64,000 bases of DNA from Frigidibacter sp. SD6-1 (GTDB lineage: Bacteria > Pseudomonadota > Alphaproteobacteria > Rhodobacterales > Rhodobacteraceae), in contig NZ_JARJNR010000005.1 of assembly GCF_030143255.1 (NCBI RefSeq), positions 58,068-122,067 of the forward strand. Reading direction: 5' to 3'. A program made the position numbers and the translations under genes. Below the pieces are notes generated by a model that made no database searches, was not told the origin of the DNA, and saw only the letters and a list, made by a program, of their open reading frames with translations. Of the stretch, positions 27,579 to 37,640 are shown one piece after another (the stretch's first letter is position 1; each line of letters opens with the position of its first letter).

Positions 27579-28901
27579 ATGGCTGGTATTCCGCACGACC
27601 ATTACGAACCGAAGTCCGGTTTCGAGAAGTGGCTTCATTCCCGCCTGCCGGTGGTGAGCCTCGTCTATGACACGCTGATGATCCCGACGCCGAAGAACCT
27701 GAACTGGTGGTGGATCTGGGGCATCGTCCTGGCCTTCTGCCTTGTCCTGCAGATCGTCACGGGCATCGTTCTTGTCATGCACTACACGCCGCATGTCGAC
27801 ATGGCCTTCGCCTCGGTCGAACATATCATGCGCGATGTGAACGGCGGCTGGCTGCTGCGCTATCTGCATGCGAACGGCGCGTCGCTCTTCTTCTTCGCGG
27901 TCTATATCCATATCTTCCGTGGCCTCTTTTACGGCAGCTACAAGGCGCCGCGCGAAGTGACCTGGATCGTCGGCATGCTGATCTATCTGGCGATGATGGC
28001 CACGGCCTTCATGGGATACGTGCTGCCCTGGGGCCAGATGTCCTTCTGGGGTGCCACGGTGATCACCGGCCTCTTCGGTGCCATCCCCGGCATCGGCCCG
28101 ACCATCCAGGAATGGCTGCTGGGCGGACCCGCGGTCGATAATGCCACGCTGAACCGCTTCTTCTCGCTCCACTATCTTCTGCCCTTCGTGATCGCGGCGC
28201 TGGTCGCCGTCCACATCTGGGCCTTCCACACCACGGGCAACAACAACCCGACCGGCGTGGAAGTCCGCCGCGGCTCGAAAGCCGAAGCCGAGAAGGACAC
28301 GCTGCCCTTCTGGCCCTATTTCGTGATCAAGGACCTCTTCGCGCTGGCCGTCATTCTGGTGGTCTTCTTCGCGGTGGTGGGTTTCATGCCCAACTACCTC
28401 GGCCACCCCGACAACTATATCGAGGCGAACCCGCTGGCGACGCCTGCGCATATCGTGCCGGAATGGTACTTCCTGCCCTTCTACGCGATCCTGCGTGCCT
28501 TCACCTCGGATGTCTGGATCGTCATGCTGACGAACTGGGTGACCTTCGGCATCGTCGACGCCAAGTTCTTCGGCGTGCTCGCGATGTTCGGCGCGATCGC
28601 GGTGATGGCGCTGGTGCCGTGGCTTGACACGTCGTCGGTGCGCTCGGGCCAGTACCGGCCGATGTTCAAATGGTGGTACCGCCTTCTCCTCATCGACTTC
28701 GTCGTCCTGATGTGGTGCGGCGCCATGCCGGCAGAGCCGCCCTATTCGACGATCTCGCTGATCGCGTCGGCCTACTGGTTTGCCTATTTCCTCGTGATCC
28801 TGCCGATCCTCGGCGTGATCGAGAAGCCGCTGGCGCAGCCCGCGACGATCGAGGATGATTTCAACGCCCACTACGGCGCCAAGACCCACGCGGCCGAGTG
28901 A
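27579..28901 (+). CDS. petB: Cytochrome b of the bc1 complex
   Basis: A 440-residue integral membrane subunit with two haems b and the Qo and Qi quinone sites. The start ([20 protein letters not shown]) is Rhodobacter-like; the ATG at 27579 lies 11 bases after petA. Helix 2 and 4 haem-binding His residues lie within [19 protein letters not shown] and [20 protein letters not shown]; the PEWY Qo motif is in [15 protein letters not shown] (about residue 295). Standard length for proteobacterial cytochrome b. Confidence 0.97.
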   Translation: MAGIPHDHYEPKSGFEKWLHSRLPVVSLVYDTLMIPTPKNLNWWWIWGIVLAFCLVLQIVTGIVLVMHYTPHVDMAFASVEHIMRDVNGGWLLRYLHANGASLFFFAVYIHIFRGLFYGSYKAPREVTWIVGMLIYLAMMATAFMGYVLPWGQMSFWGATVITGLFGAIPGIGPTIQEWLLGGPAVDNATLNRFFSLHYLLPFVIAALVAVHIWAFHTTGNNNPTGVEVRRGSKAEAEKDTLPFWPYFVIKDLFALAVILVVFFAVVGFMPNYLGHPDNYIEANPLATPAHIVPEWYFLPFYAILRAFTSDVWIVMLTNWVTFGIVDAKFFGVLAMFGAIAVMALVPWLDTSSVRSGQYRPMFKWWYRLLLIDFVVLMWCGAMPAEPPYSTISLIASAYWFAYFLVILPILGVIEKPLAQPATIEDDFNAHYGAKTHAAE

Positions 28902-28919
28902 CGGAAAGGACTGATTGAG

Positions 28920-29831
28920 ATGCTGAAGAAACTCGCAATCACCGCCGTTTCCGCCCTCACGCTTCTGGCCGGTCAGGCCATGGCGGCGGGTGGCGAAGGT
29001 GGCCATATCGAAGATCACGCCTTCTCGTTCGAAGGGCCGTTCGGCACTTTCGACGAACACCAGCTGCAGCGCGGCCTGCAGGTCTATACCGAGGTCTGCT
29101 CGGCCTGCCATGGCCTGCGCTATGTGCCGATCCGCTCGCTTTCCGACGAGGGCGGGCCGCATCTGCCGGAAGATCAGGTCCGCGCCTATGCCAAACAGTT
29201 CACCGTCGTCGACAAGGAGACGGGTGAAGAGCGTGAAGGCAAGGAAACCGACAACTTCCCGCACAATACCGGGGCGGGCGCGCCGGACCTCAGCCTGATG
29301 GCCAAGGCTCGTCCGGGATTCCATGGGCCCTATGGCCTGGGGATCAACCAGTTCATGCGCGGGATCGGCGGGCCGGAATATATCCATTCGCTGATAACCG
29401 GCTATCATGAAGCGCCCGCATGCGCTCCGGCGGATTTCCCGGGTAACTACAATGCGGTTTTTGCCAATGGTGGTTACCCCGATTCCTGCAAGGAGTATGA
29501 GGAGACAGTGGTCGAGAAAGTGAATGCGGATGGCTCGGTGACGAAAGTGACCGAAAAGAAAGAGGTTGGACGCTTGGCGCCCGGCAGCTGGATCGCCATG
29601 CCCGCGCCCTTGAGCGAAGGTCAGGTGACCTATGCCGACGGTACAGAAGCGACGGTCGAGCAGATGTCCGAGGATGTGACCGCCTTCCTGATGTGGGCGG
29701 CCGAGCCGAAGATGATGGAGCGCAAGCAGGCGGGCTTCCTCGCCGTCCTGTTCCTCGGCCTTCTCTCGGTGCTGCTCTACCTCACCAACAAGCGGCTCTG
29801 GGCGCCTCACAAGGGCAAGAAGATCGCCTGA
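28920..29831 (+). CDS. petC: Cytochrome c1 of the bc1 complex
   Basis: A 303-residue membrane-anchored haem c protein accepting electrons from the Rieske centre. Signal peptide residues 1-22 ([22 protein letters not shown]); CSACH haem attachment at residues 60-64; axial Met expected in the [12 protein letters not shown] segment; C-terminal anchor helix [18 protein letters not shown] near residues 274-291. The central part holds an acidic insert ([20 protein letters not shown]) of the alphaproteobacterial type. End of petABC, 18 bases after petB. Confidence 0.96.
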   Translation: MLKKLAITAVSALTLLAGQAMAAGGEGGHIEDHAFSFEGPFGTFDEHQLQRGLQVYTEVCSACHGLRYVPIRSLSDEGGPHLPEDQVRAYAKQFTVVDKETGEEREGKETDNFPHNTGAGAPDLSLMAKARPGFHGPYGLGINQFMRGIGGPEYIHSLITGYHEAPACAPADFPGNYNAVFANGGYPDSCKEYEETVVEKVNADGSVTKVTEKKEVGRLAPGSWIAMPAPLSEGQVTYADGTEATVEQMSEDVTAFLMWAAEPKMMERKQAGFLAVLFLGLLSVLLYLTNKRLWAPHKGKKIA

Positions 29832-29837
29832 GAAAGG

Positions 29838-29882
29838 GCGGGGGCTCTGCCCCCGCACCCCCGAGGTATTTGAGCCAAGATG
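29838..29882. repeat. Hairpin plus conserved tail, likely dispersed repeat
   Basis: A GC hairpin gcgggggc-tct-gcccccgc (29838-29856) is followed by acccccgaggtatttgagcc (29857-29876) and aagatg. The tail is recognisably like a short sequence (CCCCGAGGTATTTGGxCCAAGATGAA) that I recall recurring after genes in Rhodobacteraceae genomes. It occupies the convergent gap between petC and thiQ, so it is a probable REP-like mobile or structural element rather than coding. Confidence 0.45.
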
Positions 29883-29909
29883 AAAGGGCGTCCGGTTAGG
29901 GCGCCCTTT
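29883..29909. terminator. Bidirectional terminator between petC and thiQ
   Basis: AAAGGGCG (29883-29890) pairs with CGCCCTTT (29902-29909) around an 11-base loop, with runs of A on one side and T on the other. It thus can terminate petABC from the left and thiBPQ from the right. It abuts the thiQ stop at 29910. Confidence 0.75.
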
Positions 29910-30605
29910 TCACGTTCCGAGATAGGAGGCGAGGGCGGCGGGCGGCGCGGCGAAAAGGGTTGCCGTGTCTTCGGGCGGATTGGTGCGGCCCTCGGCGACG
30001 AGGATGGTCTGCCCGGCGATCCGGCGCGCGTCGGCTGGGTCGTGGCTGACCATCAGGACGGTCGTTCCGGTCTCGCCCGCGATCTCGGCCACGAGGTCGA
30101 GCATCTCGGCCTTCAGCGCCGGGCCCAAGGCGGCGAAGGGCTCGTCGAGGAGGAGGAGCGGCCGGGCGCGCAGGAGCGCGCGGGCGAGTGCGGCGCGGCT
30201 TTGCTGGCCGCCCGACAAAGTGCCGGGCTTGCGGTCGCCGAGACCTGAAAGTCCGACACGGTCGAGCGCCTGTGCGACTTTGGTCCTTTCGCCGCCGGAA
30301 AGCCGCAGGTCTGCGCGGAGGCCCAGCCCGAGATTGTCGGCGATGGTGAGATGGGGAAAGAGATTCTGGTCCTGAAAGAGGATCGAGACGGGCCGCGCAC
30401 CGGGGGCAAGCGGCGCGAGGTCCTGGCCCTCCCACAGGATGCGGCCCGAGGCGGGCGGGAAGAACCCGGCGATTGCCGAGAGGAGCGTCGATTTTCCGGC
30501 GCCGGAGGGGCCGATGATGGCAGTGATGCCGCCCGGGGAGAGGGAGAAATCGGCTTCCAGGCGAAAGCCCTCCTGCGCGAGTGCGAGTTGCTCAAAGGTC
30601 AGCAT
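29910..30605 (-). CDS. thiQ: Thiamine ABC transporter ATPase ThiQ
   Basis: A 231-residue ATPase powering thiamine/TPP uptake. Walker A GPSGAGKST near residue 35, Q-loop ILFQDQNLFPHLT near 77-89, signature LSGGQQSRAALARAL near 126-140, Walker B LLLLDEPFAALG near 146-157. The start ATG at 30605 gives the normal N-terminus MLTFEQLALAQEGFRLEADF and overlaps thiP by 14 bases. Last gene of thiBPQ. Confidence 0.93.
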   Translation of the reverse strand: MLTFEQLALAQEGFRLEADFSLSPGGITAIIGPSGAGKSTLLSAIAGFFPPASGRILWEGQDLAPLAPGARPVSILFQDQNLFPHLTIADNLGLGLRADLRLSGGERTKVAQALDRVGLSGLGDRKPGTLSGGQQSRAALARALLRARPLLLLDEPFAALGPALKAEMLDLVAEIAGETGTTVLMVSHDPADARRIAGQTILVAEGRTNPPEDTATLFAAPPAALASYLGT

Positions 30606-32160
30606 CACGGTCCCCCAGACGGTCGAAGAGGCGGAAGAGCCCGAAGGCGATGAGCACCAGCAGGATCGCCGCACCCGCCGCCTGATCGGTGCGGTAGGCG
30701 CCCGCAAGCGCATAGACCTGCATCGGGAGCGTCGCCTGCCCGGGATCGGCGAAAAGCGCCACGACGCCGAGATCGCCCGCCGAGAGGGCCGCCGCCAGAC
30801 CGCTTGCGAAAGCGAGCGGCCGGCGCAGGCGCGGCAGGGCAACGAGCCGGATCCAGTCGAGCCCCGTGACGCCGAGGCTCGCCGACAGCCGGTCATAATC
30901 GGTGCGGAGCGCCGCAAGGCCCGGCAGAATGACCCGCAGGCAGAAGGGCATGGCCATCACCGCATTGACGAGCGTCACCACCGGCAGGGCAAGCGCGATT
31001 GGATCGGTGAACGTTCGCAGGATGAGGAACAGGCCAGTGCCGATGACAAGCGGCGAGGCGGTCATCGCCAGCATCACCACCGCATCCAACAGCCGCGCGG
31101 GGCGGGCGGACAGACTGGTGATCAGGAGCCCGGTCGCAAGCGCGAGCGACACCGCAATGAGGGCTGCGGCAAGAGCGATGATCACGGTCCGGCCAGCAGC
31201 TATCCAGACACTGCCCGGCAGCTCGGCGATCCATGGCAGACCCGAGGCCAAGACCGCGATCATCGGTGTGGCGATGAAGAGGCCGGTTGCCGCCAGAAGC
31301 GTCACATCGAAAATCTGCAGGCGGCGCCCGGTCCGGTCCCAGCGGTCCGCAACCCGGCCAAGTCCGGCGCCGAAGGCGGCGGGCCGCGCGACCGCGAGGC
31401 TCAGACCCGCCGCCGCGAGCGAGAGCGCCATCTGCAGGCTGGCAAGCGCCGCCGCATGGCCAAGGTCGAACTCCAGCCGGAAAGCCTGATAGATCGCGAG
31501 TTCCAGTGTCGTGGCGCGCGGGCCGCCGCCCATCACGAGGATCACGGTGAAGCTTGTCAGGCAGACGAGGAAGATCGCGAGTGTCACACCCGGCAGGACG
31601 GCGCGCAGCATCGGCCGTTCGACATGGCGCCAGACCTCGCGCGGGCCGAAATCAAGCGCGGTGGCAAGGCGGAAGCGCTCGGCGGGCACCGAAGCCCAGC
31701 CGTTCAGGAGGAGCCTGACCGCGAAGGGCAGGTTGAGGAAGACATGGGCAAGGAGGATGCCGTCGAGCCCGTAGAGGCTGACCTTCGGCAGACCGAGCAG
31801 GGCGAGGCCCGCATTCAGCCAGCCTGCGCGCCCGAAGATCGTCAGAAGCCCCATCACGGCGACGATGACCGGCAGGATGAAGGGCGCGCCAAGTGCCACG
31901 ATGACCAGATGGCGCCCGGGGAAGCGCCGCCGTGCGAGCGCGCGGGCGACCGGCACGGCGAGGCCTGCGGAGAGAAGGGCCGAGAGGACCGCCTGCATCA
32001 CCGTGAAGCGCGCCGCCGCCCAATCGGCCGTGGTTACACCCGACAAGGCCCCGGCGCGCGCAAGGACGGCGCCGAAGGCACCGAGGACCAGAGCCATGAC
32101 GAGGCCGAGCGCGAAAGCGCCCGGCCAGCGCGGCACTATTTCGAAAGCGCCGCGCGCCAT
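30592..32160 (-). CDS. thiP: Thiamine ABC transporter permease ThiP
   Basis: A 522-residue inner-membrane permease with two fused permease halves, about 12 helices, as is normal for ThiP. Each half carries the ATPase-coupling loop (EVWRHVERPMLRAVLPGVTL, and GLDWIRLVALPRLRRPLAFA). N-terminus MARGAFEIVPRWPGAFALGL. It overlaps thiB upstream by 25 bases and thiQ downstream by 14 bases, so the three are translationally coupled under the TPP riboswitch. Confidence 0.92.
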   Translation of the reverse strand: MARGAFEIVPRWPGAFALGLVMALVLGAFGAVLARAGALSGVTTADWAAARFTVMQAVLSALLSAGLAVPVARALARRRFPGRHLVIVALGAPFILPVIVAVMGLLTIFGRAGWLNAGLALLGLPKVSLYGLDGILLAHVFLNLPFAVRLLLNGWASVPAERFRLATALDFGPREVWRHVERPMLRAVLPGVTLAIFLVCLTSFTVILVMGGGPRATTLELAIYQAFRLEFDLGHAAALASLQMALSLAAAGLSLAVARPAAFGAGLGRVADRWDRTGRRLQIFDVTLLAATGLFIATPMIAVLASGLPWIAELPGSVWIAAGRTVIIALAAALIAVSLALATGLLITSLSARPARLLDAVVMLAMTASPLVIGTGLFLILRTFTDPIALALPVVTLVNAVMAMPFCLRVILPGLAALRTDYDRLSASLGVTGLDWIRLVALPRLRRPLAFASGLAAALSAGDLGVVALFADPGQATLPMQVYALAGAYRTDQAAGAAILLVLIAFGLFRLFDRLGDRDADL

Positions 32161-33137
32161 TCCTCGGTCGCCGCCTCCCGCATCTTTGCCGCCTCGTCGG
32201 CGGGAAGAAGAAGGGCCTTTTCAGGCGTCACCAGCCCGGCGAATTCGGCCGGCAGGCCGCCCTCGAGCGCCACGGCCGGATACATCCAGTTGGTTTCCGG
32301 GATGATGCTCTGGAAGGCCGGGCTCGTCATGAAGCGCAGGAAATCGTCGGCGAGCGCGGGCTGATCTGTGCCTGCGACCTTGGCCGCCACCTCGATCTGC
32401 AGATAGTGCCCCTCGTCAAACGCCGCCGCTGCCTTTGTATCGTCTTTTTCGGCGAAGATATGGTAGGCGGGCGAGGTGGTGTAGGACAGGACCATGTCGG
32501 CCTCGCCCGACAGGAAGAGGCCGTAAGCCTCGGACCAGCCCGGGGTGACGGTGACGATATTGTCGGCGAGCGCAGCCCAGATCTCGCCCGCGTGGTCGCC
32601 GTAAGCCGCCTTGACCCACATCAGGAGGCCGAGCCCGGGCGACGAGGAACGCGGGTCCTGGATCGCGATTTTCAGGTCGGAGGCGGCGAGCGCCTCGAAA
32701 GTCGCGGGCGGTGTGGTGAGTTTGGTCTTGTCGTAGACGAAGGCGAAATAGCCCCAGTCGAACGGCACGAAGACCGGATTATCCCAGGCGACCGGCAGGT
32801 CGAGCACGGTGCCGGTCAGGCCGTGGGCCGCGAAGAGCCCGCTCGCCTCGGCCTGGGCGGTCAGGTTGGTGTCAAGGCCGAGGACGACATCGGCCCTGGT
32901 GTCCTTGCCTTCCAGAAGCACGCGCGACAGAAGCGCGCCAGCGTCGCCCGGCGCCACATATTGCAGGTCGCAGCCGCATTCGGCCTCGAACGCCTTTTCG
33001 ACCGCCGGGCCGGGCCCCCATTCAGAGGCGAAACTGTCATAGGTATAGACGGTGAGCACGGGTTTCGCCTCTGCCGCAGCATGCTGGGCGAAAAGATATC
33101 CCGCGATCATCAGGGCTGCGATTCCGGTAACTTTCAT
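32136..33137 (-). CDS. thiB: Periplasmic thiamine-binding protein ThiB
   Basis: A 333-residue periplasmic binding protein for thiamine and its phosphates. Signal peptide MKVTGIAALMIAGYLFAQHA AA, then the family start VLTVYTYDSFASEWGPGPAV. DTRADVVLGLDTN and PFDWGYFAFVYD (near residue 127) are typical TbpA/ThiB segments. GGAGG lies just upstream of the ATG. First gene of thiBPQ; a TPP riboswitch lies 55 bases upstream. Confidence 0.94.
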   Translation of the reverse strand: MKVTGIAALMIAGYLFAQHAAAEAKPVLTVYTYDSFASEWGPGPAVEKAFEAECGCDLQYVAPGDAGALLSRVLLEGKDTRADVVLGLDTNLTAQAEASGLFAAHGLTGTVLDLPVAWDNPVFVPFDWGYFAFVYDKTKLTTPPATFEALAASDLKIAIQDPRSSSPGLGLLMWVKAAYGDHAGEIWAALADNIVTVTPGWSEAYGLFLSGEADMVLSYTTSPAYHIFAEKDDTKAAAAFDEGHYLQIEVAAKVAGTDQPALADDFLRFMTSPAFQSIIPETNWMYPAVALEGGLPAEFAGLVTPEKALLLPADEAAKMREAATEEWRAALSK

Positions 33138-33191
33138 CTCACATCCTCCAATGGTCAGGCGGGCGGAGATGGGGGGCGACCAGAGCGATCC

Positions 33192-33284
33192 TACCTTCCC
33201 TCCGCCGGTCTTAACCGGTTCAGGTTCAACGGGTCCGCTTCACGCATCTCAGCCCCGCCTGTCCGGCGGGGCACCCCGAGGTAA
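33192..33284 (-). promoter_or_regulatory. TPP riboswitch (THI element) of thiBPQ
   Basis: On the minus strand the conserved THI-box parts follow in order: CTCGGGGTGCC, a GCCCCGCC/GGCGGGGC stem, GCTGAGATGCG, then ACCCGTTGAACCTGAACC and GGTTAAGACCGGCGGAGGGA. These are the thi-box sequences that bind thiamine pyrophosphate. It sits between the GNAT gene and thiB; TPP binding should switch off thiamine import, probably by masking the thiB ribosome-binding site. Confidence 0.95.
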
Positions 33285-33399
33285 GGCGCACCATAGCGAC
33301 TGGCCGCGCGATCGCAACCGGAATATGCGGCGGCCGCGTTTGCGGGTTGACCACAGGTCGGTCCGTGCGCCAGTATTTGATCAAATGAGTGAGGTGCAT

Positions 33400-33852
33400 A
33401 TGTCGTTCCACGTCCAGATCGCCACGGCGGCGGATGCGCAGCTGGTCGGCGATCTTGTCGCGCGGCTGATCGAGGAGCTTTCAGCCGGAGAGCCCGTCGA
33501 CCGGAAGGCAATGACGGCGACCGCGCTGTCGTTACTGGCCGCAAATTCCGTCATTGGGCTTGTCGCGATGGAGGGTGGCGCGGCGCTGGGGCTCCTGATG
33601 CTGAACGAATGCGCGGCGATCTACGCGGGCGGGCGGTTCGGAGAGATCACCGAGCTTTATGTCACGCCCGATCACCGGTCGTCCGGCATTGCGGCGCGCC
33701 TGGTGGCGGCGGCGGCCGATCTGGGGCGCGACCGGGGCTGGAAGCGGATCGAGGTCGGCGCGCCGGATGAGCGTGAATGGGCACGCACCAAGGCTTTTTA
33801 CGAACGCGAGGGCTTTACCGAGGTCGGGCCGAGGCTGAAGCGCATGCTCTAG
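33400..33852 (+). CDS. GNAT-family acetyltransferase
   Basis: A 150-residue N-acetyltransferase. The acetyl-CoA fold is visible: ITELYVTPDHRSSGIAARLV near residues 81-100 (the R/Q-x-x-G-x-G/A motif is here RSSGIA, slightly altered) and AFYEREGFTEVGPRLKRML at the C-terminus. I chose the ATG at 33400 behind GTGAGG; an in-frame ATG at 33385 (MSEVH) is possible. Divergent from thiBPQ. Substrate unknown. The 150 bases up to aroC hold nothing I can identify. Confidence 0.82.
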   Translation: MSFHVQIATAADAQLVGDLVARLIEELSAGEPVDRKAMTATALSLLAANSVIGLVAMEGGAALGLLMLNECAAIYAGGRFGEITELYVTPDHRSSGIAARLVAAAADLGRDRGWKRIEVGAPDEREWARTKAFYEREGFTEVGPRLKRML

Positions 33853-34002
33853 CCCTCGCGCGAGGAGTGACGAAGTCATCGACGAGCCGCTCGACAAGCA
33901 AGGGCTCCTCGGGCGCCTACGGCTTCTCGTCGTACGGGCCTTTCGCTGCTTGAGTGAGGGGCCATGCTCCTTTATGCCGCTTCCCAGGGACAGGAGAAGC
34001 TC

Positions 34003-35103
34003 ATGAGCCTCAACACCTTCGGTCATCTCTTCCGCGTCACCACCTGGGGCGAAAGCCACGGGCCCGCGCTTGGCGCGACGGTGGACGGCTGCCCGCCGGG
34101 GATGGAGATCGCCGAGCCGATGATCCAGCACTGGCTCGACCGCCGCAAGCCGGGACAGAACAAGTACACGACCCAGCGGCGCGAGCCAGATGAGGTGAAA
34201 ATCCTTTCAGGCGTCTATGAAGGCCGCACCACCGGCACGCCGATCCAGCTGATGATCGAGAACACCGACCAGCGGTCGAAGGATTACGGCGAGATCGCCC
34301 GAAGCTTCCGCCCCGGCCATGCCGACATCACCTACTGGCAGAAATACGGCATCCGCGACCCGCGCGGCGGCGGCCGGTCCTCGGCGCGCGAAACCGCGGC
34401 GCGGGTGGCGGCGGGCGGCGTGGCGCGCGAGGCGCTGAAGCGCCTCGCGCCAGGGATCGAGGTGCAGGGCTACATGGTGCAGATGGGGCGCCTGAAGGCC
34501 GACCGCGACCGGTTCGATTTGGCCGAGGTCGAACAGAACCCGTTCTGGTGCCCCGATGCCAGCGCCGCGGCGATCTGGGCCGCGCATCTTGATGAGCTGC
34601 GCAAGGATGGCAATTCGGTCGGCGCTGTCATCGAAGTGGTGGCGCGCAACGTGCCGCCCGGCCTCGGCGCGCCGATCTACGGCAAGCTCGATGCAGACCT
34701 TGCGTCCGCGATGATGTCGATCAATGCGGTGAAGGGGGTCGAGATCGGCGCAGGCATGGCGGCGGCTGAACTGACCGGCGTCGAGAATGCCGACGAGATA
34801 CGGATGGGGGCAGAGGGCCATGCCTTCCAGTCGAACCATGCGGGCGGCATCCTTGGCGGTATCTCGACCGGGCAGGATGTGGTCTGCCGCTTCGCCGTCA
34901 AGCCCACCTCCTCGATCCTTACGCCGCGCCGGACGGTGACGCGCGGCGGCGAGGAAACCGACCTGATCACCAAGGGCCGCCACGACCCCTGCGTCGGCAT
35001 CCGTGCCGTGCCGGTGGGCGAGGCGATGATGGCCTGCGTGATCCTCGACCATATCCTTCTCGACCGCGCACAGACCGGCGGCGAACGCGGCAGGATCGGC
35101 TAG
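34003..35103 (+). CDS. aroC: Chorismate synthase
   Basis: A 366-residue FMN-dependent enzyme producing chorismate from EPSP. Family signatures are [18 protein letters not shown] (residues 15-32), [20 protein letters not shown] (about 125-145), and [15 protein letters not shown] near 283-297. The ATG at 34003 ([10 protein letters not shown]) follows CAGGAGAAG; an in-frame ATG at 33964 would add 13 residues. Next gene aroA makes its substrate: together they form a shikimate pair. Confidence 0.96.
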   Translation: MSLNTFGHLFRVTTWGESHGPALGATVDGCPPGMEIAEPMIQHWLDRRKPGQNKYTTQRREPDEVKILSGVYEGRTTGTPIQLMIENTDQRSKDYGEIARSFRPGHADITYWQKYGIRDPRGGGRSSARETAARVAAGGVAREALKRLAPGIEVQGYMVQMGRLKADRDRFDLAEVEQNPFWCPDASAAAIWAAHLDELRKDGNSVGAVIEVVARNVPPGLGAPIYGKLDADLASAMMSINAVKGVEIGAGMAAAELTGVENADEIRMGAEGHAFQSNHAGGILGGISTGQDVVCRFAVKPTSSILTPRRTVTRGGEETDLITKGRHDPCVGIRAVPVGEAMMACVILDHILLDRAQTGGERGRIG

Positions 35104-35188
35104 AAGCACCGGCAATTGCGCCCGCACGGGCATGGACCCCGGCTGTGACCTGCGCTATCAGCGCCGGGGTCTTGAGAGGGAGAATTTC

Positions 35189-36538
35189 ATGTCCGGCCAC
35201 GGCACCGCCATTCCGATGACCGCCCGCAAGTCCGGGCCGCTCAAGGGCCGGGCGGAAGTGCCGGGCGACAAGTCGATTTCGCACCGCTCGCTCATCCTCG
35301 GCGCGATGGCGGTGGGCGAGACGAACATCACAGGACTGCTGGAAGGGCAGGATGTGCTGGATACCGCTGCGGCCATGCGCGCCTTCGGGGCCGAGGTCAC
35401 GCAGCATGGCCCCGGCGACTGGTCGGTCTGGGGCGTGGGCGTCGGCGGCTTCCGAGAACCCGAACAGGTGATCGACTGCGGCAATTCCGGCACGGGCGTC
35501 AGGCTGATCATGGGTTGCATGGCGACCTCGCCGATCACGGCGACCTTCACGGGCGACGCATCGCTCAGGAAGCGCCCGATGGGGCGCGTCACCGATCCTT
35601 TGGCGCTGTTCGGGGCGCGGGCCTACGGGCGGCAGGGCGGGCGGCTGCCGATGACGATCATCGGCGCGAAGGACCCGATGCCGGTGACCTACACCGTGCC
35701 GATGCCGTCGGCGCAGGTGAAATCGGCGGTGCTGCTTGCGGGTCTGAATGCCCCCGGCCAGACCGTGGTAATCGAAAAGGAACCGACGCGCGATCATTCC
35801 GAACGGATGCTGCGCGGCTTCGGCGCCGACCTGACGGTCGAGGACGGGCCCGAGGGCAGGATCATCACCCTGACGGGCCAGCCGGAACTGAAGCCCCAGA
35901 CCGTCGCCGTGCCGCGCGATCCATCGTCGGCGGCCTTCCCGGTCTGCGCGGCGCTGATTGTCGAGGGCTCCGACATCCTCGTTCCCGGCGTCAGCCAGAA
36001 CCCCACGCGCAACGGGCTTTACACCACGCTTGTCGAAATGGGCGCGGACATCGAGTTCCAGAACCCGCGCGAGGAGGGCGGCGAGCCGGTCGCCGACCTG
36101 CGCGTCCGGTTCTCTGCGCTGAAGGGCATCGAGGTGCCTGAAGAGCGCGCGGCGAGCATGATCGACGAATATCCCGTCCTGTCGGTCGTCGCGGCCTGCG
36201 CCGAGGGCACGACGGTGATGCGCGGCGTCAAGGAACTGCGCGTCAAGGAAAGCGACCGGATCGACGCGATGGCGCGCGGGCTTGAGGCCTGCGGCGTGAG
36301 GATCGAGGAGGACGAGGATACGCTGATCGTCCACGGGATGGGGCCGGGCGGCGTGCCGGGTGGCGCGACCGCAAAGACCCACATCGACCACCGGATCGCC
36401 ATGTCCTTCCTGGTGCTGGGGCTCGCCTCGCAAAGGCCGGTCTCCGTCGATGACGGCTCGCCCATCGCGACCTCCTTCCCGGTTTTCGAAGGGCTGATGG
36501 CGGGGCTCGGCGCCCGGATCGAGCGGGCGAACAAGTGA
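35189..36538 (+). CDS. aroA: EPSP synthase (3-phosphoshikimate 1-carboxyvinyltransferase)
   Basis: A 449-residue enzyme transferring enolpyruvate to shikimate-3-phosphate. The sequence follows the alphaproteobacterial class II pattern ([94 protein letters not shown]). At the PEP-binding loop it reads CGNSGTGVR, so it has Gly where the glyphosate-tolerant Agrobacterium CP4 enzyme has Ala. The ATG at 35189 follows GAGAGGGAGA. Its stop overlaps the next gene. Confidence 0.95.
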   Translation: MSGHGTAIPMTARKSGPLKGRAEVPGDKSISHRSLILGAMAVGETNITGLLEGQDVLDTAAAMRAFGAEVTQHGPGDWSVWGVGVGGFREPEQVIDCGNSGTGVRLIMGCMATSPITATFTGDASLRKRPMGRVTDPLALFGARAYGRQGGRLPMTIIGAKDPMPVTYTVPMPSAQVKSAVLLAGLNAPGQTVVIEKEPTRDHSERMLRGFGADLTVEDGPEGRIITLTGQPELKPQTVAVPRDPSSAAFPVCAALIVEGSDILVPGVSQNPTRNGLYTTLVEMGADIEFQNPREEGGEPVADLRVRFSALKGIEVPEERAASMIDEYPVLSVVAACAEGTTVMRGVKELRVKESDRIDAMARGLEACGVRIEEDEDTLIVHGMGPGGVPGGATAKTHIDHRIAMSFLVLGLASQRPVSVDDGSPIATSFPVFEGLMAGLGARIERANK

Positions 36539-37053
36539 CGGGGCAGCGGGCCGCCTTCTGGCTTCTGGCCGGGGCGACGCTCGCGGTCTATCTGACGATG
36601 CTTCTCTGGTCGCTGCCGCGCCTTGACATGGGGGCGGCGGGGCGTGCCTTCGACCTGAGGCCGTTCGGATACACATCCGATGAGGCGCACGCCTATCTTG
36701 CCGCGCTCGGCGAGGCGGGGCGCGCCTTCTACCGCGGTGTGCAACAGCGCCTCGACCTTGTCTTCCCCGCGCTTCTGTCGCTGACGCTGGTTTTCGCGTT
36801 CCGCACGCTGGCCCCGACCCGTGCAGCGCGTTGGTTCGCCGCGCTCGCCCTTTTGGCGGCGACTTGCGACTATCTGGAAAATCACGCTGTCCGGGCGATG
36901 CTTGTCGGGCCGCCCGAGGCCGTGACCGATACGATGGTCGCCTGGGCAAGCGGCTGGACGATGATCAAATCGGCCTTCGGGGCAATGGCGCTGACGGCCG
37001 CTCTTGTCCTGACGGTCACGCGCCTCAGCGGACGGATCGGAGGGCGGGCATGA
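36535..37053 (+). CDS. Small integral membrane protein between aroA and cmk
   Basis: A 172-residue protein starting at GTG 36535, overlapping the aroA stop by 4 bases, and ending with a 4-base overlap into cmk. Four hydrophobic helices are visible: residues about 8-28, 75-92, 97-112 and 137-160. [20 protein letters not shown] lies between helices 1 and 2 and [20 protein letters not shown] between 3 and 4. I do not recognise a family. Tight coupling between two essential metabolic genes implies that it is expressed. A transport or enzymatic role cannot be given. Confidence 0.75.
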   Translation: MTGQRAAFWLLAGATLAVYLTMLLWSLPRLDMGAAGRAFDLRPFGYTSDEAHAYLAALGEAGRAFYRGVQQRLDLVFPALLSLTLVFAFRTLAPTRAARWFAALALLAATCDYLENHAVRAMLVGPPEAVTDTMVAWASGWTMIKSAFGAMALTAALVLTVTRLSGRIGGRA

Positions 37054-37640
37054 TCTTCACCGTGGCCATCGACGGCCCGGCGGCGGCGGGCAAGGGCACG
37101 ATCGGGCGGGCCATCGCGCGGGAGTTCGGCTTTGCCCATCTCGATACCGGGCTCCTTTATCGCGCGGTCGGCGTGAAGGGCGGCGATCCCGTTGTGGCCG
37201 CGCGGTCGCTGAGCGAGGCGGATCTGGCGCGCGGCGACCTCAGGACGCTGGCTGCCGGTCAGGCGGCGAGCCGCGTGGCGGTCCTGCCCGAGGTCCGCGC
37301 GGCGCTTGTCGCCTATCAGCGCACCTTCGCGCGGCGCGAGGGCGGCGCGGTCGTGGACGGGCGCGACATCGGCACGGTGATCTGCCCCGAGGCGGAGGTG
37401 AAGCTTTTCGTCACCGCCAGCGCCGAAGTTCGCGCCCATCGCCGCTGGCTGGAGGTCGGAGGCGACGAGGCCAAGGTGCTGGCCGAAGTGCGCGAGCGCG
37501 ACGAGCGCGACCGGAACCGCGCGGCCTCGCCCATGGTGGCGGCCATCGACGCCGTGACATTCGACACATCCGACATGACCATCGCAGACGCGGTCGAGCG
37601 GGCCTGCGCCCTCGTCCGGGGCCGCATGGAAGACATGTGA
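37050..37640 (+). CDS. cmk: Cytidylate kinase
   Basis: A 196-residue P-loop kinase phosphorylating CMP and dCMP. Walker A is GPAAAGKGT at residues 9-17, followed by [11 protein letters not shown] (substrate binding), [20 protein letters not shown] near residues 104-123 and [13 protein letters not shown] near 149-161. It is shorter than many Cmk (about 220), as the lid region is reduced. Start ATG overlaps the preceding membrane-protein gene by 4 bases. aroA-cmk is a well-known gene neighbourhood (often with rpsA following; here it does not). Confidence 0.92.
   Translation: MIFTVAIDGPAAAGKGTIGRAIAREFGFAHLDTGLLYRAVGVKGGDPVVAARSLSEADLARGDLRTLAAGQAASRVAVLPEVRAALVAYQRTFARREGGAVVDGRDIGTVICPEAEVKLFVTASAEVRAHRRWLEVGGDEAKVLAEVRERDERDRNRAASPMVAAIDAVTFDTSDMTIADAVERACALVRGRMEDM

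Noticed and set aside
27468..29858. 796-codon minus-strand frame opposite petBC
   Set aside because: Composition is His/Arg-rich and it covers the well-established petA, petB and petC genes.
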